Assembly: GCA_945903445.1 (NCBI GenBank)
Contig: CAMDNZ010000032.1
Span: 1 to 36,421, forward strand
Origin: Bordetella parapertussis
GTDB taxonomy: Bacteria; Pseudomonadota; Gammaproteobacteria; Burkholderiales; Burkholderiaceae_B
Direction of reading: 5' to 3'
Length of the DNA: 36,421 nucleotides
Shown here: positions 16,901 through 24,962 of the stretch, piece by piece
Layout of the letters: the number at the start of each line of letters is the position of its first letter
Numbering within the stretch: position 1 is the first letter of the stretch
Program-made: the position numbers and the translations under genes
The notes under the pieces: model-generated
Database searches by the model: none
Seen by the model: only the letters and a program-made list of their open reading frames with translations
Told to the model about the DNA's origin: nothing

Positions 16901-17731
16901 ATGACTACCTCGAGCGAAGATTCTCGTTTGTTTGTCCAATCGTTTGCCACCGGCTTGTCGGTGTTAGACGCGTTCAATGCCGAACGGCGGGAAATGAGCC
17001 TGCCAGAGATCGCCTCTGCTGCCGGCATTTCCAAAAGCGCGGCACAACGTTTTGCGCACACGCTCGAAGCCTTGGGCATGCTGACCAAGGATCCTGCATC
17101 CAAACGTTATGCCTTGTCGTCTCGCACGCTGGATCTGGGGTATCGCTATCTGCAAAGCCATGCTTTGCTCGAACGTGCCAGCCCGTATCTGCTGGAGCTG
17201 AATCGGCGCTCGGGCGAAACGGTCAATTTAGGCGAGCCAGCCGGTTTGGAGATGGTGTATATCGGACGGTTTCCCAGCCCGCTGCGCAGCATCGTTCACA
17301 TGCCCATCGGACGCCGTCTGCCGATGTATACCGCGTCGGCGGGACGAGCCTATTTATCGGGCTTGCCCGAACACGACGCACGCGCCATTCTGGAGGCGTC
17401 CGATCGGGTGAAATTCACACCTCGCACGGTCACTGCAATCGAGCCCTTGATGGAGATGCTGGCGCAAGCCCGAGAACAGGGCTATGCGTACAGCAACGAA
17501 GAATATTACCGTGGCGATCTGGCACTGGCGGTGCCCGTACACGACGTGTCGCAGCGCGTGGTGGCGGCGGTGAACGTCTCGGTCTCGACCTCGGATTGGA
17601 CGTTGGCCAGCGCCATCGATCAATTCGTGCCGCTGATGCTGGACACCGCAAGATTGATCTCGACCACACCGCCCAGCCTGCAAGCCTTGTCGCCCTTCAG
17701 AATCGGCTTTGCGGGCATGACGCCGCTGTAG
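16901..17731 (+). CDS. IclR-family transcriptional regulator
   Basis: The 276-residue protein has the IclR winged helix at residues 13-75: FATGLSVLDAFNAERREMSL, then EIASAAGISKSAAQRFAHTLEALGML as the helix-turn-helix, then the wing PASKRYALSSRTLDLG. The effector domain follows with MPIGRRLPMYTASAGRAYLS and the conserved EEYYRGDLALAVPV and VVAAVNVSV strands. Divergent placement opposite the amino acid importer/oxidase operon indicates that it controls that operon, possibly with the transported compound as ligand. GAGAGACAGGGCG precedes ATG 16901. Confidence 0.93.
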   Translation: MTTSSEDSRLFVQSFATGLSVLDAFNAERREMSLPEIASAAGISKSAAQRFAHTLEALGMLTKDPASKRYALSSRTLDLGYRYLQSHALLERASPYLLELNRRSGETVNLGEPAGLEMVYIGRFPSPLRSIVHMPIGRRLPMYTASAGRAYLSGLPEHDARAILEASDRVKFTPRTVTAIEPLMEMLAQAREQGYAYSNEEYYRGDLALAVPVHDVSQRVVAAVNVSVSTSDWTLASAIDQFVPLMLDTARLISTTPPSLQALSPFRIGFAGMTPL

Positions 17732-17738
17732 GTGCAAT

Positions 17739-17778
17739 CCCGCGTCCAGCGGGCAAACCCTTTGCCTTCACGGCAAAG
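17739..17778. terminator. Double hairpin between convergent genes
   Basis: CCCGC (17739-17743) pairs with GCGGG (17749-17753), and CTTTGCC (17760-17766) pairs with GGCAAAG (17772-17778), each with a five-base loop. Together they occupy most of the 60-base gap between the convergent IclR and spermidine-synthase-like genes. They suit termination from either side, although no long T-run is present. Confidence 0.5.
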
Positions 17779-17791
17779 CGCAACAAGCTTG

Positions 17792-18661
17792 TCAATCTTT
17801 CAGCACCTGGGTGTTTGCAGGCCACGCCGGCACGCCTTCGACCAGGGACAAACCAGCCTCGATATCAACGCCATAAGGCGCTAGCGGCAATTGCCAACGG
17901 CTGGCGTTGACCTGGCGCTGTTTCGCATCGGGCAAGACGCCATTGACCGCGAAGATCACTCGGTTGTTTGCGCGAAGATTCAAATACTGGCCGAACACCG
18001 CAGCGTAAGTGGCTGACTCCCGATCGAACAGATCGCTGCTCGCGAACGTGTTGGCCGCCAACACCCCGTCAGGTGCCAAGATGCGTTTGGTTTGTTCGAG
18101 AAATTCCTGCGTCATCAGGTGGCGGGGGATATAGCTGAAGTCGAACGCATCCAGCATGACCAGATCGAACTGACGTTTTTCGCGAACCATTCGCTCGACA
18201 TACGCACGACCATCGGCAGCATGCACACGCAACCGAGGCGACGGCGCAAACCGAAAGTAATCCTGTGCGACGCGCAGCACCGCGGGATCGATCTCGACCA
18301 CGTCGATTTCGGCTTGAGGCAGCAGAGCAACCAAGGCACTCGGCAGCGTTCCCCCACCCAATCCGACGATCAAGATGCGCTTGGGCGCCGGATTGACGAA
18401 CAGCGCCCCCATCATCATACGCGTGTAGTTAAAGACCATTCTTTGTGGATTGTCCAAGGCATAGCAGGTCTGCCGCCCCAATGCTTCGACGCGGCCGAAC
18501 GTCATGCAGCGCTCGCCGTAAGCCTCATACACCACCACTGGCGAAAACTGCGAGGGTTCGGTGTGAATCACTTTCGGCGCAGCCGCGTAAGCCGAGGCGC
18601 CGGCTGCCCATCCCAGCGCGATCGCGCCTACCATCACTGCACGGTGCAGCATTTGCTTCAT
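17792..18661 (-). CDS. Spermidine-synthase-like protein with apparent signal peptide
   Basis: The 289-residue protein has the Rossmann methyltransferase-like fold of polyamine aminopropyltransferases: ILIVGLGGGTLPSAL (96-110) binds the nucleotide-like cofactor, VVEIDPAVL (121-129) supplies the acidic ribose contact, then HAADGRAYV and FDLVMLDAFD. Unlike cytoplasmic spermidine synthases it begins with a basic n-region, a hydrophobic stretch (residues 9-21) and small residues before AAAPK, like a secretory signal. GAGGAAAAAGAC lies upstream of ATG 18661. Substrate and true activity are unknown; an enzyme in the periplasm would lack an obvious cofactor supply. A fragment of a paralogue lies at 24822. 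Confidence 0.82.
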   Translation of the reverse strand: MKQMLHRAVMVGAIALGWAAGASAYAAAPKVIHTEPSQFSPVVVYEAYGERCMTFGRVEALGRQTCYALDNPQRMVFNYTRMMMGALFVNPAPKRILIVGLGGGTLPSALVALLPQAEIDVVEIDPAVLRVAQDYFRFAPSPRLRVHAADGRAYVERMVREKRQFDLVMLDAFDFSYIPRHLMTQEFLEQTKRILAPDGVLAANTFASSDLFDRESATYAAVFGQYLNLRANNRVIFAVNGVLPDAKQRQVNASRWQLPLAPYGVDIEAGLSLVEGVPAWPANTQVLKD

Positions 18662-18736
18662 GTCTTTTTCCTCGGGCCGTCGACGAGGCGCGCATGCGCC
18701 GCAGGCGTAACCTTAGCAGGGGAAATACAATGCGGC

Positions 18737-20242
18737 ATGTCTCACACCTCCCGCATCTCACTGACTGAGCTTTGGCTGGTCGAAACGCTTCGCCTTCAAG
18801 AGGCGCATTGGGGCCCCGTCGATGACGCTCCGGCCGTGCGTCAAGCCAGGCTCGGCCCACCGGAGGTAGGCCCCCGCATCGTCATCCGGGCCCGCGTGCT
18901 GGCCCAGGCCAGCGGGCTGGACCGACGCGTGGCGCAATGGCGCACGGGTGCGGCCTGGGCGGCAGTCCTGCTGGCGATCCTGGCGGTGATGGCGGGAGTG
19001 AGCGCAGCGGCAAGCGCCTTGGGACGGGGCGCGGCACCCGTCAACATCATCTGGGCATTGGGCGCGCTACTGGGTCTGCACACACTGAGCTTCGTATTCT
19101 GGCTAGCCGGTTCGCTCTGGCGATCGCCACCGGCAGCCGGGCTGGGCAATCTATGGCTATGGCTAACCCGCAAACTGGCACGCGCGCCCGATCGAGCGCT
19201 CATTCTGCCGGCCTTGATCAATCTGCTCGCGCAGGCCGGGGCACGCCGCGCCGCGCTCGGACTGATCTCGCACGCATGGTGGACACTGGCGTTCGCTGCG
19301 GCGTTGATGGCGCTACTGGCGATGCTCAGTACCGCCCACTATCAATTCATCTGGGCGACGACACTGCTCGCACCCGAACGCTTCGTCACGCTGAGCGACA
19401 CCTTAGGGCGACTCCCAGGATGGCTTGGCTTTCCCGTGCCTGCCCCCGACGTCGTTCGACAAAGCGACGGCTCGACGATGCTGCCGGCAGTGGTCCAAAC
19501 GCAATGGTCGCTGTGGCTGATCGGTGCCGTAGTCGCCTATGGCTTACTACCTCGTGTCCTTGCGTTGGCGCTATGCGCGGCGCAAGTCACGCGCGCGCGT
19601 CGCCGCTTATCTGTCGATCCCACATTGCCGGGACTGGACGCGCTGCGCGCGCGGCTGTTGCCCGATCTGACACCGCTGGGCGATGACGGCATCTCCCCGT
19701 CGATTCATCAGCCGCGTATCGGCGCGACCGAGGTTTCGGACCCCGACGATTGGCCACATGCCCATCGCCTGACCGGCACCCGCCCATTGATAGCGGCGCT
19801 CGAATGGCCGGCCAATGCGCCATGGCCACCGACCACAGCCGACGCAGCCGAAAATGCGCTTGCCCACCAGAACATCGAGGATGCCGGCAGACTGGACAGC
19901 CGCGCGCAGCGGCGAGCCTTGCTGGATGCCCTGGCCGCGCATCCGATCCGGAAACTGCTGTTGGCCTGCGATGCGCACATGACGCCGGATCGAGGCGTCA
20001 TCGGGGCAGTCGCCGATCTCAGCCGATACGCCGGTCACACTCGCATATGGCTCGCGCCGGCAGTCCCGCAGGACACTCGCCCGGCGCGTGACACACAGTG
20101 GCGCGAACAACTCGTTCTGGCCGGCCTGAGCGACCAGGACATCGTCACGGGCCACGATGCCGGGACCGCCTTGCGCTGGCTGGCAGAACCCGCCGATCCG
20201 CCGCCAACCGACAACTCGCTTTCGGCCCTGCAACGACCATGA
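18737..20242 (+). CDS. DUF2868 integral membrane protein
   Basis: The 501-residue protein shows four clear hydrophobic segments at about 72-92, 103-125, 178-199 and 258-280, then a long soluble C-terminal half (about 285-501) containing an alpha/beta segment RPLIAALEWP and IRKLLLACDAHMTPDRGV. I recognise it as DUF2868, found with DUF3482 GTPases in proteobacteria; no function is established to my knowledge. ATG 18737 is chosen because the family start TELWLVETLRLQEAH follows immediately; the frame upstream overlaps the opposite-strand gene. The stop overlaps the GTPase start (ATGA), so the two products are very likely partners. Confidence 0.85.
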   Translation: MSHTSRISLTELWLVETLRLQEAHWGPVDDAPAVRQARLGPPEVGPRIVIRARVLAQASGLDRRVAQWRTGAAWAAVLLAILAVMAGVSAAASALGRGAAPVNIIWALGALLGLHTLSFVFWLAGSLWRSPPAAGLGNLWLWLTRKLARAPDRALILPALINLLAQAGARRAALGLISHAWWTLAFAAALMALLAMLSTAHYQFIWATTLLAPERFVTLSDTLGRLPGWLGFPVPAPDVVRQSDGSTMLPAVVQTQWSLWLIGAVVAYGLLPRVLALALCAAQVTRARRRLSVDPTLPGLDALRARLLPDLTPLGDDGISPSIHQPRIGATEVSDPDDWPHAHRLTGTRPLIAALEWPANAPWPPTTADAAENALAHQNIEDAGRLDSRAQRRALLDALAAHPIRKLLLACDAHMTPDRGVIGAVADLSRYAGHTRIWLAPAVPQDTRPARDTQWREQLVLAGLSDQDIVTGHDAGTALRWLAEPADPPPTDNSLSALQRP

Positions 20243-21603
20243 GCACTGCCATTCGAATTGCCGTAGTCGGCCATACCAACACCGGCAAAACATCGCTGTT
20301 GCGTACGCTGATACGCGATGCTGCGTTCGGCGAAGTGGCCGACGGCCCAGGCACCACCCGTCGCGTCGAAGGCGCCCGACTGGACCTCGACGGCAGCCCC
20401 GCTGTCGCCTGGTTCGATACGCCGGGTTTGGAAGACAGCATGGCGCTATTGGACTATATCGACGTGCTGACGGGCACGGAGCGGCTCGACGGGCCAGCTC
20501 GCATTGGCCGCTTTCTGGCCGCACCCGGCGCACGTGACCGTTATGAACAGGAGGCGCGCGTTCTCGACAAGCTGCTGCAGGTCGATGCCGCGTTATACGT
20601 CATCGACGCGCGCGACCCCGTCCTTCCCAAACATCGGGACGAGCTCGCGCTGCTGGCGGCCTGCGGCCGACCCTTGCTGCCCGTACTCAACTTCCTGCAA
20701 GCCCCGGCACATTGCGTAGCGGCTTGGCGCGAGGCGCTGGCCCGCCAAGGGCTGCACGTCGTCGCCGAATTCGACAGCGTGGCGCCGGCACTCGATGGCG
20801 AACGACAGCTTTACGACCGCCTGGCTTTGTTATTGCACGACCATGCCGATCGCCTGAAATCGCTGGCCCATTCGCTAGGCGCCCAACGTGCGGCGCGTTA
20901 TCGGCAAGCCTGCGAGCTGTTGGCCGACATGCTTGTGGACTGCGCCGCGCTGCACCTTGTCAGCCCACCGGACGAGACAGCGGTGGCTGCGGCCGTCGCC
21001 GATTTGCAAACTCGGGTGCGCCAGCGTGAGGCGGCAGGCGTAGCCGCCCTGTTGGTCTTGTACCGGTTTCCGAACGAGGCCTATACGGCAGGCGAGTTAC
21101 CGCTGACCGGTGCTCGCTGGGAATTGGATCTTTTCCATCCCCAGGCGCTCAAGGACGTTGGCATTCAGGTGGGCGCCGGGATGGCCGCGGGCGCCATGGC
21201 GGGTGCAGCGGTCGATTTGATGACCGCCGGCCTCAGCCTCGGCACAGGTACGCTCGTGGGTGCCGCTGCAGGCGGGCTGTGGCAAGGTGCTCAACGTATG
21301 GGCCGACGCGTCGCGGGACGGCTTCGCGGTTGGCGCGAGAGCAGCATTGACGACGCGGTCTTGCGCTTGTTGGCAGTGCGCGGCCGGGCACTGATCGCGG
21401 CCTTGCAGACCCGTGGTCATGCAGCGACTCAAGCGGTCAGCGTGCAGGGCGCGGCAGACCCCGCGTGGCAGACAGGCGAAATACCGGCGGCGTTGAGCGA
21501 GGCCCGCAGCCGACCCGACTGGTCATCCCTGGACAAGCGCTTCGAGGACGATGCCCGTCGCCGCGCGGTGGTCGCCGAACTGGCCCTTGTGCTGGCGCGG
21601 TAA
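20239..21603 (+). CDS. DUF3482 GTPase with glycine-zipper region
   Basis: The 454-residue protein begins with a translation-factor-type G domain: Walker A GHTNTGKT (11-18), a switch I threonine in GPGTTRRVEG, and DTPG (60-63). The usual NKxD base-specificity motif is not seen; the equivalent strand reads LLPVLNFLQAP. The C-terminal half has helices and a glycine/alanine-rich hydrophobic hairpin at about 307-350 (VGAGMAAGAMAGAAVD, then GTGTLVGAAAGGLW), of the type that inserts into membranes. It is coupled to the DUF2868 membrane protein by a four-base overlap. Nucleotide-driven membrane remodelling or stress sensing is my inference only. Confidence 0.86.
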   Translation: MSTAIRIAVVGHTNTGKTSLLRTLIRDAAFGEVADGPGTTRRVEGARLDLDGSPAVAWFDTPGLEDSMALLDYIDVLTGTERLDGPARIGRFLAAPGARDRYEQEARVLDKLLQVDAALYVIDARDPVLPKHRDELALLAACGRPLLPVLNFLQAPAHCVAAWREALARQGLHVVAEFDSVAPALDGERQLYDRLALLLHDHADRLKSLAHSLGAQRAARYRQACELLADMLVDCAALHLVSPPDETAVAAAVADLQTRVRQREAAGVAALLVLYRFPNEAYTAGELPLTGARWELDLFHPQALKDVGIQVGAGMAAGAMAGAAVDLMTAGLSLGTGTLVGAAAGGLWQGAQRMGRRVAGRLRGWRESSIDDAVLRLLAVRGRALIAALQTRGHAATQAVSVQGAADPAWQTGEIPAALSEARSRPDWSSLDKRFEDDARRRAVVAELALVLAR

Positions 21604-21620
21604 GGTTCGGCGCAGGCAGC

Positions 21621-21645
21621 CGTTCTCGAACGTACTGCGAGAACG
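21621..21645. terminator. Hairpin between GTPase and chaperone-like genes
   Basis: CGTTCTCG (21621-21628) pairs perfectly with CGAGAACG (21638-21645) around nine bases, 18 bases after the GTPase stop and about 107 bases past the convergent chaperone-like gene. There is no T-run. A terminator role is plausible from position. Confidence 0.45.
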
Positions 21646-21752
21646 TTGGACCGGATGGCGTCATGCCTGGCTGCCTGGCTGGCGCTGCCGTGGGCGCTAG
21701 CGGCTCACTGGCGACGCCACTGGGACGAATGCCCGACACATCGATCATATGA

Positions 21753-22667
21753 CTATCGACCGGTAGCACCGGCATCGCTGCCGTCGGCAACAGCGTATTG
21801 AATTTCCGCGCCTTCGAACGACAGACGCTCGATCAAGTCCCGCGTGGCAAGCGCCTGCTCAACCTGATACTGCAACCAACGTAGCCAGATATCGTCATCG
21901 AGTCGATCCAGTCGAATGCGGCCGGTGCTAGTCACGAAGTCGCGATTGTCCAGCCCCACCGCAAACGCGTGACCGTCGAGCATGGCCTGATTGAGGTCCA
22001 AAAGGCTTTTGATGACGATGCGGCGCAAACTCCCCTGCAGCAGGACGGCGTCGTAGAGAAAGAAATCGACCAGTACGAGTCGATCGGTCGGATGCAGCGT
22101 CACACGTCCGGGCAAGTCACCGAACAGCAGATCGAAGTTACGCTGTTCAAGCGCCGAAGACTCGACATTGCAAGCCCGCGCGAGACGTTCGAAACCTAAG
22201 CTGGCCTCAGTGTGGTCGCCCAGAATATGCAGTGCGTCACCCTCGATGTCGGGCATGGCCGCTATGGCGTCTTGCGAATCGAGATGATCGAGCATCTGCA
22301 GAAGATATTCGGCTGCGGTCTGCAACGCGGCAGGGCTGCTGGCCTCGTACAGGGGAAGGCTCAGGCTCAAACCGGCGGGATGCGAGATGCCCCCCAACAG
22401 GCCGGCACCCAAACGCGTACCGAAAGTATGGCGCAAGAGCGCCTCGCCCTGCACGTCGTCCATAGACGGGTCATCGTGTCGAGGCCGCCGCCAAGCGGTG
22501 AGTAACAAGCCGCCGTCTTTCGAATTGCGACGCATGCCCAATGTCCGGTCGTCGTCGACCGGCGCCGCCCACTGAGCGGGCTGCGACGCTGCGTCGTCCG
22601 CCTCGAAATGGGTCTGAGCGTATTGCGCTGCCGCCTGTGCAAAATCTGAAACCGAGTTATTTCTCAT
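21753..22667 (-). CDS. CesT/type III chaperone-like protein, copy A
   Basis: The 304-residue product is about twice the size of ordinary type III secretion chaperones. The C-terminal half (about 175-285) reads as a CesT-like alpha/beta domain: FDLLFGDLPGRVTLHPTDRL, VLVDFFLYDAVLLQ, a helix RRIVIKSLLDLNQAML, then HAFAVGLDNRDFVTSTGRIRL and a long closing helix. Residues 40-130 may be a second, more divergent copy (GGLLLTAWRR, LGGISHPAGLSLSLPLYE, LQTAAEYLLQML). Start at ATG 22667 is preferred over a TTG five codons earlier. It begins 71 bases after the patatin A stop and is probably the dedicated chaperone of that effector. Assignment rests on fold-like pattern and neighbourhood. Confidence 0.7.
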   Translation of the reverse strand: MRNNSVSDFAQAAAQYAQTHFEADDAASQPAQWAAPVDDDRTLGMRRNSKDGGLLLTAWRRPRHDDPSMDDVQGEALLRHTFGTRLGAGLLGGISHPAGLSLSLPLYEASSPAALQTAAEYLLQMLDHLDSQDAIAAMPDIEGDALHILGDHTEASLGFERLARACNVESSALEQRNFDLLFGDLPGRVTLHPTDRLVLVDFFLYDAVLLQGSLRRIVIKSLLDLNQAMLDGHAFAVGLDNRDFVTSTGRIRLDRLDDDIWLRWLQYQVEQALATRDLIERLSFEGAEIQYAVADGSDAGATGR

Positions 22668-22738
22668 GAGCGCTTCACTCAATGGCTATGGAAAAGGGAT
22701 GCTAGCCCAGACGTCGGATCGGCCGACTTGCGTGCGCT

Positions 22739-24541
22739 TCACGCCTGCATCGACGCTCCTGGCCCGACGTGTCCCGTGTTTGGACTGCTATGGGGCGTAC
22801 CGTCCAGGATGGCCAGTAACTGTTTCTGCTGGTGATCGAGCCCGGTGCCGCTGCGCAACGCAGCGATTTCGTCGCTACTTAACTGACTCGCCAACTGCTC
22901 CAGAGAGTCGTACTCCATATGATAAGCCTGATTCATGCGGGCTTCGATTTGCTCCAAGGCTTTCCACGCCGACAGCATATGTACTTGATGCTGCATGTCG
23001 TCGCTGATGTTCATACTGAGCGTACCGATTTCGCCGTGAAACACCGGCAGCGCATTGGGGCCGGCGTTCCAGATTTTTTTCTGTTCGGCCAGGTTGGCAC
23101 TTTCTTGATCGGGATGCGCAGTGATCAGGTTGACGAAAAAGGCTTTGATTCTGCCGAAAAATCCCAGGGGCGCTGGCTCCGGCTTGCCCCCGTGCATGAT
23201 CTGATAGGCCTGGCCGTCACTGTCGAAGGTCAACAGCAAAGTGCGCGCTCGGCGCTCGGCACGTGCATGCTCGGCAGGCGCGGCGCCCTCAATGCCCGTG
23301 ACCGTATCTTTATCGAAGACCTCGACCGGCGTGTTGCTTCCCACCCCACCGTCGACGTAGACCTTCTTCTCTCCATTCTGCTCCAGCGCCACCGCTTTGA
23401 ACACAAGCGGAAAAGCCATGGAAATACGGGCTGCGTAAGCGACCGGCATATCCGGCGTGGTATCGGCACTGAAGTAGTCTTCACGCTGGTCGGTCACATT
23501 CCAACCGGTCAACGTGAGTTGCTTGAATGTCCCGGGCGCCAATTCGTTCAGCATTTTGAGATCGGCGAACGTGATCATGCTTTTTTTATGCGGCACATCG
23601 AAATCGGGCAATTTTTGCAGCTCGATCAAGCGCCCCAGCTGAGTGCTCGTCAACGGCGGCCTAATGGCATTGAGCCGAGCTTCGAACTCGGGGCTTTGCC
23701 AATTCGCTTTTAAGTAATTCTGGACGCTTTTCGACAGCGACTCGTCGATCACTCGCAAGGACGTCACGGCTGGCGCAAGCCCGCGCTCCATCTTCATGTC
23801 GGGATAAGCACGCGCCAAGAGATCGGCGCCGCCCAGAGCCGCCAGAGGCGATTGCCGAAAGAGTATCTCGGCGGGCCCTTTTTCAAACTGCGCAGCAGTC
23901 ATGCCACCCGCCAGGCAGGCCGCGGTCAAAGCCCCGGCCGACGATCCGGCGATATGCCGCACGCCCGACAGAAGTCCTGCTTTGTCCAGCTGATCCAAGG
24001 CAGCGCTATAGCCGATTCCCTTTGCGCCCCCGCCCCGCAGGACGAGATTCTCCAGTTGTGGCGCGGGCCGGATGACCACGAACTTACCAGCTTTTGGAAC
24101 GATCTGCGGACGAACGTCGGCCCCTTTCGACTCTGCCATGAGATTGGCGCGGGCGGCATCGACTTTCAGCCGATCCAGTGCCATGACCGCCTCTTTGTTC
24201 GCCACGCGCATTGCGCTAGCAAAATCTTTTTCGGTTACCGCACCGCTCGCACTACGCGGCAATTCGTCAAAAGCGCACGCGACGATCGCTTCGAACCTGG
24301 CACTGGCATTACGCGCAAAATCGGCGATACCGGCCGGCCCGATCATTCCGGCCAGCGCACCCGCCTCGCGCTCGAAGTGATGTGTGAACGACCGGCAAGC
24401 CGCAGCGACGCGCTGTGCACTACCGTCTTTCGCAAAGGACAGACCCTTGAGTCGACCGAGCAAGACGTCCGACGACGGCTCGACTTCCGGCGCAGCATCG
24501 TTTGAAACGCCTCTAGCGCGCGCGCCCGTCACATCGATCAT
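22739..24541 (-). CDS. Patatin-like phospholipase, ExoU-type effector candidate, copy A
   Basis: The 600-residue protein carries a complete patatin active site: oxyanion loop RGGGAKGIG (169-177), nucleophile motif GSSAG (199-203, S201) and catalytic aspartate D397 in DGG. Residues 1-160 are helical and probably hold the secretion/chaperone-binding region. Residues 480-585 are a helical C-terminal domain, like the membrane-binding bundle of ExoU. No Sec or lipoprotein signal is seen. The start at 24541 has GGGAGG six bases upstream (24548-24553); an upstream GTG start is less likely. ExoU-like enzymes damage host membranes after type III injection; whether this one is injected is inferred from the chaperone-like neighbours. 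Roughly half its residues match copy B by eye. Confidence 0.85.
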   Translation of the reverse strand: MIDVTGARARGVSNDAAPEVEPSSDVLLGRLKGLSFAKDGSAQRVAAACRSFTHHFEREAGALAGMIGPAGIADFARNASARFEAIVACAFDELPRSASGAVTEKDFASAMRVANKEAVMALDRLKVDAARANLMAESKGADVRPQIVPKAGKFVVIRPAPQLENLVLRGGGAKGIGYSAALDQLDKAGLLSGVRHIAGSSAGALTAACLAGGMTAAQFEKGPAEILFRQSPLAALGGADLLARAYPDMKMERGLAPAVTSLRVIDESLSKSVQNYLKANWQSPEFEARLNAIRPPLTSTQLGRLIELQKLPDFDVPHKKSMITFADLKMLNELAPGTFKQLTLTGWNVTDQREDYFSADTTPDMPVAYAARISMAFPLVFKAVALEQNGEKKVYVDGGVGSNTPVEVFDKDTVTGIEGAAPAEHARAERRARTLLLTFDSDGQAYQIMHGGKPEPAPLGFFGRIKAFFVNLITAHPDQESANLAEQKKIWNAGPNALPVFHGEIGTLSMNISDDMQHQVHMLSAWKALEQIEARMNQAYHMEYDSLEQLASQLSSDEIAALRSGTGLDHQQKQLLAILDGTPHSSPNTGHVGPGASMQA

Positions 24542-24962
24542 GGTGCACCTCCCAACAGGATAAGCAGGCACCCATTGGTCGCAGACTCAGGGCTGTACGC
24601 TCGAACCCCGCAAGAAAAACCGACCCGAGCCCGAGCGCGTTCGGGTGCAGCCTGTCCGAAATTTGAAACCGCATTATGTTTCATAACAACGTCCCACCGA
24701 CCCGAAGTTACTAGATGCTACATCAAATCGACCAACTGCAACCGACCATTAAAGCAATAAACTTCTTTTTTTATTAGGGGATTACCCTGACCTGAGCAAC
24801 AGGCAAACAAAGCGGAGGAGAGAACCGCAAGCGATCCTGTACGACCCGCAGCACGGCGGGCTCGATCTCGACCGCATCGATTTCGGACTGCGGCAACAAA
24901 GATCATGCGCGGCGCCGCATAGGGGTCGCCGTCTGTTCTGAACACGGGCCGATAGGCCCCAG
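24542..24962. other. AT-richer spacer between the two patatin genes
   Basis: About 420 bases separate the genes. The part nearest patatin A (24570-24780) is clearly AT-richer than the surroundings and should hold its promoter; TTATGTTTCATAA (24674-24686) forms a small inverted repeat. The rest contains a fragment of a spermidine-synthase-like gene (24822-24925). No intact gene is present. Confidence 0.6.
24822..24925 (-). pseudogene. Fragment of a second spermidine-synthase-like gene
   Basis: Read on the minus strand, 24901-24822 gives LLPQSEIDAVEIEPAVLRVV followed by QDRLRF. This matches residues 113-138 of the intact protein at 17792 (LLPQAEIDVVEIDPAVLRVA, QDYFRF). At nucleotide level about 65 of 79 bases agree with 18248-18326. 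A weaker match, PRMIFV in a shifted frame just upstream, may be the KRILIV strand, which would imply a small deletion. The rest of the gene is missing on both sides. Confidence 0.75.
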
